The translations under genes and the position numbers were made by a program. Positions 17,518 to 27,116 of a stretch of DNA of 64,000 nucleotides are shown piece after piece; position 1 is the stretch's first letter; each line of letters opens with the position of its first letter. The stretch spans positions 6,169,501 to 6,233,500 of the forward strand of contig NZ_FNTA01000004.1 of the NCBI RefSeq assembly GCF_900105055.1, given 5' to 3'. The notes under the pieces were generated by a model. The model made no database searches. It was not told the DNA's origin and was given only the letters and a program-made list of their open reading frames with translations. The stretch comes from Amycolatopsis lurida. Its GTDB lineage: Bacteria; Actinomycetota; Actinomycetes; Mycobacteriales; Pseudonocardiaceae.

Positions 17518-20184
17518 GTGTCGTGGAACAGCGAGTCGGGTGACGAGCCGAGTTCCGGTGGTACGGATTCCTCACCGCCCCCGGAGCGGTTCTGGCTCAA
17601 GATCGCTGATCCGCGGACTGAGCTTCCAGTGTTCGCAACTGAAGCCGACGTTCGTGTACTCCTCCCCGAGTCCGGCGAGTTTCACGACCTGAGAGGCAAG
17701 CTGACAGCGAACGGGGTCGCCTGGCGTGCGGTGCGTTACCTGGTCGAGGACGAGGTTATTACCCATCGCGACTCTCGGACAGCGGAGTGCTACCTCGCGC
17801 GAGCCGCGCGTCGGCAGCCTTACCACACGACGGGCCCGGAAGCGGCCGTCGCCGGAGATGCCTTTGAAGTGCTCTGGAACAGTCACGCTGGCACGTACGA
17901 GACTGCGTCGCCGGTCCCCGCAGAAGAACTCGTTCCCCGCGATTGGCTTCGCTTCTTGCCTTACGCTTCCCTCAATCCGGCGCAAGCGGAAGCTGTTCCG
18001 CCGATCATGGGCGATACAACGCACGTCATCGTGGTCGCGCCGACCGGCGCGGGAAAGACCACCGTCGGCATGGTCGCGGCACTTCGAGCTGTGCTTGGCG
18101 AAGGCCGGAAGGCCGCGTGGTTGGTGCCGCAACGGTCATTGACTGACGAACTTGATCGAGAGCTCGACCACTGGCGACGAGAAGGACTCCGGGTCGAGCG
18201 GCTTTCCGGTGAGTACAGCGTTGACATCGGACGTGTCCGCGATGCGGATCTCTGGGTGGCGACGACGGAAAAATTCGAGGCGATGTGCCGAGGCTCGTCG
18301 CTGCGTGAAGCCCTCGCCGAAGTCTCTTGCTTGATTGTCGATGAAATCCACCTGCTCGGCGACGCTGAACGTGGTCCCGTGTTGGAAGCACTCCTTGCCA
18401 GGATGCGTGGCAATAACCAGGTGCGCATTGTCGGTCTGTCGGCAACGGTCGCCAATGCTGACGAGATCGCGGCATGGCTGGGTGCGCGGCTAGTAAGAGT
18501 GGCCTGGCGCCCAAGCACTCTGACTTGGCAGTTGCCGGTCATTGCCACTCACCGTGACTGGTCTCTGGTCGAGACGGCGCGCATCCGATTGGCGAGCGCT
18601 CTCACCGGACTGATCACCCGAGACGGCGGTAGTGCGCTGGTGTTCTGCGGCAGTAAGCGCGGAGTCCGGCGCACAGCTCTCGTGATTGCCGCTTCGCGCG
18701 GCGCACGCACCGATGGCGTGCACCCCGACGACCTTGACCGGCTATACGAGGTATGCCGCGAGGCCCGGGTAGGCCTTCACTACAAGGGCTGGGATCATAA
18801 GCGGGAGGCAGAGACGGCCTTTCGCGCCCGGGACATCGATGTTCTCGTCGCCACGTCGACGGTCGCCGCCGGAGTGAACCTTCCTGCTCGCGCGGTCATT
18901 GTGCAGGACACCGAGGTCGGCATGAATCCGATCGATGTGGCGACCGTCCAGCAGATGTTCGGCCGAGCCGGACGCGTCGGGCAAGGCGAGAGCGATGGCT
19001 GGGCGTTCTTGATCGTCACGGAGGAAGAGCGCCAGCGCTGGCAAGCCAAACTTGTGGCTGGAAACACCGTGCGTTCCCAAATCGAAGCGAGCCTGCCGGA
19101 TCACATTCTCGCCGAGGTGGTTCAGCGGCGGATCCGGTCGTTACGGGAGGCCGAGGAGTGGTGGGACTGCACTCTAGCTTGTCATCAAGGCAGCCGTAGC
19201 CTGCAACCCCTGCGCGAGGCCATTGAGTTTCTCGTCGATGCTGACTTCATCAGCGGATCCGAGGCAGTCGACGGTCAGACGGTGCTCACTCCGACGGACT
19301 TGGGAAAGGTTACGGCGCGGCTCATGGTGCCTGCCGCCGTCGGACACGAGATCCGGGCGGCTCTCGCCGAAACCACGTTGCCGGATTCCCCGGATGAAGC
19401 AGAGCGCACGGTCATCGACCTGATCGCCGGTCTGGTGCCCAAACTCGCGCAAGCCGCCATCAACGAGGAACTGAAGACTGTTGTCAACCGGCTCATACAC
19501 CCCGATGGCTCCGGCGCCTATCAACGGGGCGATCTGGCCAGGGTTGCTCTCGGTCTTGTCGCGAGTACCCCGGACGCGTTTCGCCGGGGTGCCAGGGTGA
19601 TCGCCGGAATCCCTTACCCCGTTCTGTATCCTGTGCTGGAGGACGCTCCTCGGTATCTCCATTGGATTGGTTGCCAGGGATTGCTGGGGACCGTTCACCC
19701 GTGGAGTGCGATCGTTGCGGCGGACTTGAGCCGACGCGTCAAGTGGCGGCGGTGCCAGCCGCCGCGTGGCGCCGGTCGCCTGCTGTGGATGTGTGAACAA
19801 ATGGCCACGTCCACGCACGCTGAGGATCTCGTGCCCGCGCTCTGGAACGCCTCGCGAGGCAGGAATATTACCGGTCCGGACTGGTCGGCCAGGGGCATTC
19901 CGAATCAATGCCGGCTGGATGACGAGGCGTATCGCGCCTTAATGCGGGAACGTGCGACCGGCATCAGTATTGTGCGGAGCGAGGACCTGCTCATCGTTGC
20001 GGCACCACCGGCGAGTGTCGTTGTAACTTGGACGGGTAGACGATTTCTCTCGGTTCCGCTGCCGCAAGGACGAGGTTCGATTCCAGCCTCAGGTACCGGC
20101 GCTGACACACAGGTAGCTGTCTTCACATGGCGCGGTGACTACCGAGCGACTGGATGGCTCAGCCGATACTCGCAGACGGAATAG
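17518..20184 (+). CDS. Ski2/Hel308-like DEAD/DEAH-box helicase
   Basis: About 888 residues from GTG 17518; GTG 17509 is an alternative, and a longer in-frame extension upstream lies in the IS701 remnant and is not native. Superfamily 2 motifs in order: APTGAGKTT (Walker A, ~174), LIVDEIHLLGD (motif II, DEIH, ~273), LSATVANADEIAAWLG (III), VFCGSKRGVRR (IV), TSTVAAGVNLPARAVI (V) and QQMFGRAGRVGQ (VI, ~481). The DEIH box and the FGRAGR form place it with Ski2/Hel308-type enzymes that unwind nucleic acids. The 150-residue N-terminus and ~300-residue C-terminus are unassigned. It stands alone among mobile elements. Related helicases occur in defence loci (Hachiman HamB-like), but no partner effector is visible here. 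Confidence 0.85.
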   Translation: MSWNSESGDEPSSGGTDSSPPPERFWLKIADPRTELPVFATEADVRVLLPESGEFHDLRGKLTANGVAWRAVRYLVEDEVITHRDSRTAECYLARAARRQPYHTTGPEAAVAGDAFEVLWNSHAGTYETASPVPAEELVPRDWLRFLPYASLNPAQAEAVPPIMGDTTHVIVVAPTGAGKTTVGMVAALRAVLGEGRKAAWLVPQRSLTDELDRELDHWRREGLRVERLSGEYSVDIGRVRDADLWVATTEKFEAMCRGSSLREALAEVSCLIVDEIHLLGDAERGPVLEALLARMRGNNQVRIVGLSATVANADEIAAWLGARLVRVAWRPSTLTWQLPVIATHRDWSLVETARIRLASALTGLITRDGGSALVFCGSKRGVRRTALVIAASRGARTDGVHPDDLDRLYEVCREARVGLHYKGWDHKREAETAFRARDIDVLVATSTVAAGVNLPARAVIVQDTEVGMNPIDVATVQQMFGRAGRVGQGESDGWAFLIVTEEERQRWQAKLVAGNTVRSQIEASLPDHILAEVVQRRIRSLREAEEWWDCTLACHQGSRSLQPLREAIEFLVDADFISGSEAVDGQTVLTPTDLGKVTARLMVPAAVGHEIRAALAETTLPDSPDEAERTVIDLIAGLVPKLAQAAINEELKTVVNRLIHPDGSGAYQRGDLARVALGLVASTPDAFRRGARVIAGIPYPVLYPVLEDAPRYLHWIGCQGLLGTVHPWSAIVAADLSRRVKWRRCQPPRGAGRLLWMCEQMATSTHAEDLVPALWNASRGRNITGPDWSARGIPNQCRLDDEAYRALMRERATGISIVRSEDLLIVAAPPASVVVTWTGRRFLSVPLPQGRGSIPASGTGADTQVAVFTWRGDYRATGWLSRYSQTE

Positions 20185-20468
20185 TCATGATGGGCCGGGG
20201 ATCGGTCCATGACCTCAGAGGAGCGGCCGTCGCTCGGTGGCGGCATCGCCCAACCCCGTAGCTATGGGGCTGTTGGTCGGCGGCGTGGTGGACGGTGGCC
20301 TGTCTCCGCATGCAGCAACGGCGCGATCCGCGCCCACGCCTTATCCGACAGCTCACCACGACCCACCACACACTTATTGTCTGCACACGATCATGAACAA
20401 GATCCGCAGGACACGCTCTAGCAGAAGATCGTCTGTTGGCACGCGTCGGTCAAGCGGGACGTCTGAAA
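20185..20468 (+). other. intergenic stretch after the helicase gene
   Basis: About 280 bases without a supportable gene. A near-perfect inverted repeat CCCCGTAGCTATGGGG at about 20254-20269 could act as a weak factor-independent terminator for the helicase gene, although no T-run follows. Confidence 0.3.
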
Positions 20469-20530
20469 TTCACCCCGGGTAGTGGACACCGAGTTAGCAG
20501 GACCTGCTGTCCTGTTGAAAGGATGTCCTC

Positions 20531-20853
20531 ATGCCTCCTCGCAAGCGCCGTTCGTACACGGCAGAGTACAAGGTCGAGGTTGCTCACCGCGTGATCGATT
20601 CCGGCCGCACGATCTCCGAGGTCGCCCGCGAGCTGGGAATCGACGCCGAATGTTGAGTGTCTGGGTCAAAGACGAACGCCGCCGACTCGCCGCGGCCGAG
20701 GTCCACGGGGACAAACCCCTGGAGTCGGCCGAGCGGGCCGAGCTGCTGCGCTTACGGAGGCAGGTGGCCGAGTTGGAGAAGGACAATGCGTTCCTGGTAA
20801 AAGCTTCGGCGTACTTTGCCGCGATGCAGAGGAACCGGCCCGGTTCGCTCTGA
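20531..20853 (+). pseudogene. IS3 OrfA (broken)
   Basis: The first 41 codons encode the helix-turn-helix of an IS3 OrfA (TISEVARELGID). A one-base loss near 20645 places TGA at 20654, and the remaining sequence, LSVWVKDERRRLAAAEV followed by the zipper, is in a different frame. This is upstream of the normal OrfA/OrfB overlap, so it is not the programmed -1 site of IS3 elements. Confidence 0.82.
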
Positions 20854-21771
20854 TGGCCAAGTACGCCGGCCCCGACGAGTTCGCCGAGACTGCCGACTCC
20901 ATCACTTCGCCGCAGCGCACGCGGTTCTCGGTCCGGCGCATGGCGCGGCTGCTGGGCGTGTCGACGTCCGGCTACTACGCGCACGTGAAACGCTTCGTTG
21001 CAACGATGTTGACTCCGCGGCAGCAACGGCGGGCCGACCTGGAGGTAAAGATCTCCCAGGCGCACAAGGACTCGCGCGGGACCTACGGGTCGCCGCGGAT
21101 CACCGCCGAACTACGTGACCGAGGCGAGGTGGTCACGGCGAAGACCGTCGCCAAGATCATGGCCTCGATCGGGCTCGAGGGCATCAGCCCGCGCACATTC
21201 AAGGTTGAAGACGACGGTGGTCGATCCGACCGGGTCGTTCCCGCCGGATCTGGTCAATCGACACTTCGACCGGGACCGCCTCGACGCGGTCTGGCTGACC
21301 GACATCACGTACCTGACATGTGGTGAGGGCGAGATGTTCCTGTGCGCGATCCGGGACGGTCATTCGCGGAAAGTGTTGGGCTACAGCATATCCGAGCACA
21401 TCGGCGCCGAGATGGTCACTGACGCCATCGACGCAGCAGCGGCCGCCCGTGGCGGCAGATGTCGTGGCACCATCCTGCATTCCGACCGTGGCGGGGAGTG
21501 CACGGCGCACCTGACAGCGAAGGCATGCTTCCGGCACGGGCTGCGCCGGTCGATGGGCGCGACCGGGATCTGCTGGGACAACAGCCCGGCGGAGTCGTTC
21601 TGGTCGACGTTCAAACACGAGCACTACTACCGACAAGTGTACGCCACGAAGGCAGAACTCGTTGCTGCGATTGACAAATGGATCCGCATCTACAACAGTG
21701 TGCGGCGGCACTCCGCGACTGGGATGCTCAGTCCCGACAACTTCGAGCAGTCACTCCGTGCGGCTGCCTGA
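20853..21771 (+). pseudogene. IS3 OrfB transposase (broken by frameshift)
   Basis: The N-terminal HTH_21-like part (SVRRMARLLGVSTSGYYAH, SRGTYGSPRITAELRDRG) runs to about 21210, where an extra base changes frame. The rve core then continues from TTVVDPTGSFPPDLVNRHF with WLTDITYLTCGEG (Asp), ILHSDRGGECT (Asp) and CWDNSPAESFWSTFKHE (Glu), ending at TGA 21769-21771. All catalytic residues remain if the frame is corrected. The minus-strand copy at 13500-14066 is very close in sequence. Confidence 0.85.
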
Positions 21772-21824
21772 ACCCTTGTAAGCCCCTGTCCACCATTCGG
21801 GGTGAACCTCAGTCAAGCTGGTGG

Positions 21825-22222
21825 ACGTGTGCCGTTGCGGATGGCGTTGTGGCGCCGCGCCCACGAAGGCAACCCGTAGAACGCGACGGGCTGATTTGTC
21901 ACTCCGACGCCGGGTCGCAACATACGAGTGTGCGGTTCACCGAACACCTGCACATCGAAGGCGTCCGCCCGTCGATCGGCAGCGTCGGCGACGTCTACGA
22001 CAACGCCCTGATGGAAAGCGTCAACGGGCTCTGTAAGGCCGAATGCATTCGCACGCAAGTGTTTCACGGCGGCCCCTGAAAAACGATCGCCGGACGTCGA
22101 GTACGCGACGGCGGAATAGGTCGCGTGTTACAACAATCGCCGGCTGCACTCAAGTCTGGGCATGATCAGCCCCACCGAGTTCGAGGAAGCCCACTACACT
22201 GACACAGAACGATCGGCCAGAT
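21825..22222 (+). pseudogene. second IS3-type OrfB remnant
   Basis: The frame holds LICHSDAGSQHTSVRFTEHL (second Asp) and GDVYDNALMESVNGLCKAE (Glu) of a different IS3 subgroup (IS51/ISL-type spacing), then a stop at 22077. The end block CYNNRRLHSSLGMISPTEF follows in another frame up to about 22200. The first half of the gene is missing, replaced by the right end of the preceding IS3 element. Confidence 0.82.
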
Positions 22223-22362
22223 GATCACTGGACAGCAGAACAACCGACAGAGTATCGCCGCCCAACGCCGCGAACGTGCCCGCGTCCGTAGTGAACACCG
22301 CCACCGCTGGAACCAGTCGAAGTAGGCCCCTGAAGAGAAGGCGACCCTTCAAGGCCAGCGCA

Positions 22363-22923
22363 CTAGACGGCTCGGCCGGTGAGCGAGAGGAGTTGGCCTA
22401 CAGGGTCGGTGCTGTCGGTGGGAATGGGTGGGTCGGTGATGCCCAGGCCGTCCCAGCGTGTGACGTTGGCGCGGGCGTAGGCCAAGCAGAACTCGACGGC
22501 GTCCGGGTCGAGCGAGCCGGGCTGGGCGATGCCGCGGACCAGGTCCCATTCGTGGACGGTCAGGTCGACGAGCATCTGGTCCGCGTAGGTAGTCAACTGA
22601 GCCTCGCCGAACGAGAAACAGTAAGTTCCCGACAGGTCGGGGCTGAGCCAGGCCTTCCGGAACCGCTGTGCCGCCTGCTCCCAGGCTTCTACCGGGTCGT
22701 CGCCGAGCAGATCGCCGTCGTAGCGGTCTCCGACCTGCTCCAAGGAGTCGCCAGCGAGGATGTGCGGTGCCCAGAGATGCTCGCCGACCAGGTGGTTGAC
22801 CAGGTCCCGGACGCTCCATTCGGTGCACGGCGTCGGGTTGTTTCACGCACCGGCGGGCACCTCGAGCACCCGGGCGCCGAACCGGTCGATGGCGTCGGGA
22901 ATGAGGTCCAGAGCATTGATCAT
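22363..22923 (-). pseudogene. TIGR03086-type metal-binding (maleylpyruvate isomerase-like) protein, one nonsense codon
   Basis: Read from ATG 22923 on the minus strand, the gene gives a 187-codon frame with a single in-frame TGA (22845-22843) at codon 27. The context is VPAGA-stop-NNPTPCTEWSVRDL, where the family has Trp (TGG). The rest is intact: VNHLVGEHLWAPHILAGDSL, then TTYADQMLVDLTVHEWDLVRG with the conserved His/Glu/Asp cluster. Family members are small cytosolic DinB-fold proteins, some of them mycothiol-dependent. The codon could also be a sequencing error or be read through. The downstream part could start internally at 22743 but would lose the first metal ligand. Confidence 0.8.
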
Positions 22924-23577
22924 GGCGGCACAATACCGCTTTCGACGGGCGTTCCAGACTGCTCACGCGCGGATCTTGCCCTCGTAGGCAGACAGACAGG
23001 TTGTCCAGGATGACGTAGTCCGGTTTCGTCGTCCGCCCGCACCAGCCGGGCGGTCGCCCGGCACGGTATTACCGCCAGCAGAGGCGAGCAAGGATTATGG
23101 GCCGCCGTGATCGGATCGGTGGCCCCGTGCCTCGACGGGTGATACGCAGCATCTGTAGACCTTCGGAGTCACTGAGCCGCCGCACGCCCACGGGATCTGC
23201 CACGACACAGCGTGACCGCCACAACGCCGCACGACCGACAAGCCGGACGGCGTGTCATCCGGTTCGCCGAAAACTCCGCCGCCGGCACCGGCGGCGGAGT
23301 TCCCGGATGTGGCCCCTGCGGCGGTGACGGGCCGATCCCGGCACCCCAAGCACGAGCAGCAGCCGTGGCGCGTCCCCCGCTCGCCCCGCAGCCCGGGCCA
23401 GCCACCGCTCGAACGGCGCTGGGACGCCAAGTGCCGAGGGCGCCCCAGTCGACATCTGCCGGAGTTCAGCGTGGCGGTGCCGAACGGCCTCCGTGGCCGC
23501 GCGCGTCCGGCTCCGTCATCACCGCTCACCACCGCATCGTGACCGATCCAGCCCCACCCGCAAAAGCAGCGCGTCTG

Positions 23578-23600
23578 TCAAACGAAATCATGACAGAGCC
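23578..23600 (+). repeat. orphan IS256 right end
   Basis: The string AATCATGACAGAGCC is shared with the right terminus of the IS256 element ending at 10039. No transposase sequence adjoins it, so it is a leftover end. Confidence 0.6.
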
Positions 23601-23935
23601 ACCCGAAGCCGGCTGTCTTTGGCGGCGATGGGCTGACGACAGCCGTCCATCCAGCGTCGCAGCCCCTCCGCCGAGCTGATCCGGTCCTCCGCGCGGTCGA
23701 GAAGGAGGATGACCGCCGGAATCCATGCCGATATCCCTGCCAGCATGCGCCCGGCTCACGGGCGCCGTGCATCCCCACGATAGGCCTCCGCGACCCGCGC
23801 CGCACCGCCTCGATCACACACCCCGGTGTTTGCCCACAGGAACCTGCCCTTATCCCCAAGCGGTCCACAGCCCATGCGCCTGTTCATCACTCTGGAGAAC
23901 CGGGCAGTCAGCAGCCGTCGGGCTTAACATGAGAT

Positions 23936-23991
23936 GCGGGTTCGCGGGCTCCCGTACCCCTCCCCTGTGTAGCGGGAACCCGCGAACTCGC
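23936..23991. repeat. 19-bp imperfect inverted repeat upstream of matC
   Basis: GCGGGTTCGCGGGCTCCCG (23936-23954) faces CGGGAACCCGCGAACTCGC (23973-23991), with 17 of 19 positions paired and an 18-base loop. It lies 180 bases before the matC start. It could be an RNA hairpin (terminator or leader structure) or a bipartite operator; there is no T-run to favour a simple terminator. Confidence 0.6.
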
Positions 23992-24171
23992 ACAGCTTAT
24001 GCGTTGCCCAATTGTCCAAATCGAGTGCCCGATCGACTTCAATAGCCGCCAACCGGCTTTCGCGACTGGCACACTTGTGCCTCATTTCCATAAAGCATGT
24101 CGGCATGGCCAAGAGGCACGAATGGCTAAGAAGAAATCGCCAAGGGGCTCCCGCCGTCAAGGAGGACGGTC

Positions 24172-25449
24172 ATGTCCGCCCAGCTGATCTCGATCCTCGT
24201 TCTCGTGGTGATCTTCGTCCTCGCCACGACCCGCTCGATCAACATGGGGGCGCTCGCCTTCGCCGGCGCGTTCCTCGTCGGCACCCTCGCCGGTGGCCTG
24301 GACACCGACGGCATCTTCGCCGGCTTCCCCGGCGACATCTTCGTGGTGCTGGTGGGCGTCACCTATCTGTTCGCCATCGCCAGGGCCAACGGCACCACGG
24401 ACTGGCTGGTCGCCGCGGCCGTCCGGCTGGTCGGCGGCCGGATCGCGCTCATCCCGTGGGTGATGTTCGTGGTCACCGGAGCGCTGACCGCGATCGGCGC
24501 GGTGAGCCCGGCGGCCTGCGCGATCGTCGCGCCGATCGCGCTCGGTTTCGCCGCCCGCTACAAGATCAGCCCGCTGCTCATGGGCGCGATGGTGGTGCAC
24601 GGCGCGCAGGGCGGCGGGTTCTCGCCGATCAGCGTCTACGGCTCGATCGTCAACGGGATCGTCGAGCGCAACCACATCGCGGGCAACCCCGTGGTGTTGT
24701 TCTTCGCGAGCCTCGGCATGAATCTCGCCATCGCGGGTGTCCTTTTCGTCGCCCTCGGCGGGACCAAACTCCGGCGACGCCGGCTCGTGGCGGTGGGCGC
24801 CGGGGGAGTGGAGACCGACGAAGAACCGCTGCCGCACGAACAGCGCATTCCCTTGGACGGCCCCAAGATCGTGACGCTGACCGGTCTGGTCGCGCTCGTG
24901 GTGGGCACCCTCGTTTTCGATCTCGACCCGGGCCTGACCGCGATCACCGTCGCCGTCGTGCTGAGCGTCGCGTGGCCCAAGACCAGCCGGTCCGCCGTCT
25001 CCGAGATCACCTGGCCGACCGTGCTGCTGATCTGCGGTGTGCTGACCTACGTGGCGGTGCTGAAGGAGATCGGCACCATCGACTACGTGGGCAACGCGGT
25101 GACCACCGTCGGGATCCCGCTGCTCGCCGCACTGCTGCTCTGCTACATCGGCGGTCTCGTCTCCGCCTTCGCGTCGTCGGTCGGGCTGATGGGCGCGCTC
25201 ATCCCGCTCGCCGTGCCGTTCCTGGCGCAGGGCACGATCGGGCCGGTCGGCATGATCGCCGCCCTCGCGGTCTCGGCGACGATGGTGGACGTCAGTCCCT
25301 TCTCCACCAACGGCGCGCTCGTCCTCGCCAACGCGAAGGACGTCGATCGCGACAAATTCTTCAAACAACTTCTGGTCTACGGGGCGCTCGTGGTGGCCAT
25401 CGTGCCGCTGATCGCCTGGCTCGTGTTCGTCGTGCCCGACTGGGGCTGA
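24172..25449 (+). CDS. matC: MatC-type dicarboxylate (malonate) transporter
   Basis: A 425-residue membrane protein starts at ATG 24172 behind an excellent AAGGAGG ribosome binding site (24159-24165). About 11-12 hydrophobic segments are seen. The N-terminal half has the MatC_N pattern (AFAGAFLVGTLAGGLDTDGIFAGFPGDIF), and the loop VSPAACAIVAPIALGFA with MVVHGAQGGGFSPISVYGSI is the substrate signature of the malonate/dicarboxylate carrier family. The C-terminal half repeats the fold, with SSVGLMGALIPLAVPF and DVSPFSTNGAL. It would import malonate or a related dicarboxylate. The next gene, 11 bases downstream, is the start of an acyl-CoA synthetase, the classic matC-matB arrangement that feeds malonyl-CoA. 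Confidence 0.88.
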   Translation: MSAQLISILVLVVIFVLATTRSINMGALAFAGAFLVGTLAGGLDTDGIFAGFPGDIFVVLVGVTYLFAIARANGTTDWLVAAAVRLVGGRIALIPWVMFVVTGALTAIGAVSPAACAIVAPIALGFAARYKISPLLMGAMVVHGAQGGGFSPISVYGSIVNGIVERNHIAGNPVVLFFASLGMNLAIAGVLFVALGGTKLRRRRLVAVGAGGVETDEEPLPHEQRIPLDGPKIVTLTGLVALVVGTLVFDLDPGLTAITVAVVLSVAWPKTSRSAVSEITWPTVLLICGVLTYVAVLKEIGTIDYVGNAVTTVGIPLLAALLLCYIGGLVSAFASSVGLMGALIPLAVPFLAQGTIGPVGMIAALAVSATMVDVSPFSTNGALVLANAKDVDRDKFFKQLLVYGALVVAIVPLIAWLVFVVPDWG

Positions 25450-25460
25450 GGAGGAGATCC

Positions 25461-25566
25461 ATGCTGGTCGCCGGGAAGAGTGACCGGGTCGCCCTGCGGT
25501 TCGGGGCCGAATCCCTGACCTACGGCGAACTCGCGTTCGTCGCGGGCCCGATCGCCGCCGCGGGAT
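25461..25566 (+). pseudogene. matB: matB-like acyl-CoA synthetase, 5' fragment
   Basis: ATG 25461, behind GAGGAGA, opens a frame reading KSDRVALRFGAESLTYGEL, the usual N-terminus of AMP-forming acyl-CoA synthetases (A1-A2 region, LTYxEL). After ~34 codons the sequence crosses at about 25563 into the antisense of an IS21 istA remnant and stops. The adenylation core is absent from the window. Given the matC context, this was most likely malonyl-CoA synthetase (matB). Confidence 0.75.
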
Positions 25567-26618
25567 GAACCAGCGGCCGGTCTCGAACCGTTCCGTGGGC
25601 AGCGGCTTGAGCTGCGGCTGCTCGAACTCGAAATGCTCGCCGATGGTGTGGCTGCGGGACCCGATCCGCCGCGACCGATCGTCGGCGTCCCCGTCGTCGA
25701 CCATGGCGTTGAGCTCGGCCAGCGAGTCGACTTCGGGAAGGGGAACCAGGTGGATGCGGCGGAACCAGCCGATCTGGCCCTCGACGCCGCCCTTCTCGTG
25801 GGCGCCCTCGATCCCCGGCCGGCAGTAGATAGGGTTGCAGATCGAAATGCAAGCGGAACGCGGTCCAGCTTTCGGTCTCGACCCGTTGCCGGGAGAACCC
25901 AGCACCTTTGCGACCGCGGCCATGAGGTTGTCGCAGGGGACCGCTCCGGTCGGGACCCCGCACAGCCCGTTGTCAGCGCGTGCATGCGGCCTTCGAAGAA
26001 CGCCTCCTGCCCGCCGATGGCGTAGATCTGATGCACCGCCCGGCCGGAGAACGACATCCGGAACGTGAACAGGAAACACGTCGCGTGCTCCCCTCGCAGC
26101 CGGACCGCGACCTCACCGAAATCGACCTCGGCTTCTGCTCCCAGACGATGTGACTGCGGGATGAACACGTTCACCGGACTCCGGCTGGCTTCGACACGGA
26201 TCTGCGTCCGCCGGGTCGCGATGTAACCGCGGACCACCTGATACGACACGTCGACCATGCCGTGCTCGTCGACCAACCCCTCGAAGATCCGCTTCGCCGT
26301 GTGCCGTTGTTTCCGCGGCGCATCCAGGTCCGAGCGCAGAATTTTGTCGATCGCCGCCTTGTGAACGAGCCAGCTTCGACGGCCGCTTCGAATAAGTCTT
26401 CCGCGGCTGAGGCCACGTCGAGTCCAGCGCTCGCCGCACCGGACGCCAGCCGACACCGTGCTTACGCTCGACCGCCCGGCCGACATGCCCGCGCGCGCGT
26501 CACGCCGGAACGCGGCGTACCGCTCGACTTTCGACATGCCCGACATCGACGCTCCTCACACCAGGCACACCGATGCTGCCACCACAAGCCCCGAGTGACG
26601 TCAAAAATTTCGCTGACA
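25565..26618 (-). pseudogene. istA: IS21-family istA remnant
   Basis: The minus-strand start is MSKVERYAAFRRDARAGMS (ATG near 26534), typical of IstA. Frame changes follow at ~26470 and ~26350. The core then reads DLDAPRKQRHTAKRIF, RLGAEAEVDFGEVAVRL (first Asp) and FRMSFSGRAVHQIYA; after another shift near 26000 come GVPTGAVPCDNL (second Asp) and RPGIEGAHEKGGVEGQIG (Glu). It ends abruptly at FETGRWFIP where matB begins. The terminal repeat GACGTCAAAAATTTCGCTGACA lies at about 26598-26618. istB is absent, so the element is inactive. Confidence 0.85.
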
Positions 26619-26675
26619 GCGACCTGCCCCCTCACCGCCAGTGTCATCACAGACTACGGGCAAACGACGTCACAT

Positions 26676-27116
26676 CACCCGTTCAAAACCATCCTGCCGC
26701 GGGAGCTGAGCTATGGGTCGGGCATGACATGCTGGCGCCGGTTGCGGGACTGGACCGAGGCTGGGGTGTGGCAGCAGCTGCACGAGCTGCTTTCGACGGA
26801 GCTGCACGGGCTGAACCTGCTGGCCTGGTCGCATATGGCGGCCGACGGATCGGCATGTGCGGGGAATGAAAGGGGGCCGGAGACCAGCCCCAGCCCCGTA
26901 GGCCGAGCCCGTACCGGATCGAAACATCACGTGATCACCGGCGGCACCGGCATCCCGTTGGCGGTGACCTCGACCGGCGGGATCCGGCATGACGTCACCC
27001 AGCTGATGCCGTTGATCCACACGATCCCGTCGGTGCGGGGCCGGCCCCCGCCACGGCGGCGACGGCCACGCCGGATTTTACGCCGACCGGGCCTATGACC
27101 ACGACAAATACCGCCG
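26676..27116 (+). pseudogene. IS5-family transposase fragment
   Basis: The + frame reads LPRELSYGSGMTCWRRLRDW, then VWQQLHELLSTELHG, HMAADGSACAGNERGP, RARTGSKHHVITGGTGIPL and DVTQLMPLIHTIPSVRG, all standard IS5 (IS427/IS1647-like) blocks. One Asp of the catalytic site (AADGS) is present. A frame change then gives FYADRAYDHDKYRR before the sequence breaks at ~27116 into an IS256 scrap. Both ends are missing. Confidence 0.82.

Larger units (their letters stand above)
20469..21806 (+). mobile_element. IS3-family element, frameshifted in both ORFs
   Basis: Terminal repeats are TTCACCCCGGGTAGTGGACA on the left and the complement of TTCACCCCGAATGGTGGACA on the right. OrfA starts at ATG 20531 (MPPRKRRSYTAEYKVEVAHR) but hits TGA at 20654; its leucine-zipper part (AELLRLRRQVAELEKDNAFL) continues in another frame to 20853. 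OrfB starts at 20853, then shifts frame near 21210, with the catalytic half in the frame ending at 21771. The element is probably dead, or its frameshifts need sequence confirmation. Confidence 0.88.
22924..24171 (+). other. 1.2-kb non-coding region with IS scraps and a strong hairpin
   Basis: No gene is supported. Minus-strand YVILDNLS at about 22990-23035 is a scrap of an IS630 transposase. Bases 23578-23600 (TCAAACGAAATCATGACAGAGCC) match the right end of the IS256 element at 10018-10039. A strong inverted repeat lies at 23936-23991. The long open frames at 23212-23679 look like GC-driven shadows. The end of the region supplies the promoter and leader of matC. Confidence 0.6.

Noticed and set aside
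20070..20105. tRNA T-arm-like GGTTCGATTCC
   Set aside because: It lies inside the helicase gene with no matching acceptor, D or anticodon arms.
22276..23013. 245-codon + frame over the TIGR03086 pseudogene
   Set aside because: It is antisense to the recognisable DinB-type sequence and lacks any family motif.
24012..25568. 518-codon + frame overlapping matC
   Set aside because: Arg/Asp-rich shadow frame; matC in the other frame has the ribosome binding site and transporter motifs.
24157..26079. 640-codon minus-strand open frame opposite matC
   Set aside because: The part opposite matC is His/Asp/Arg/Glu-rich low complexity, the antisense of a membrane protein; only its first part is real istA debris.
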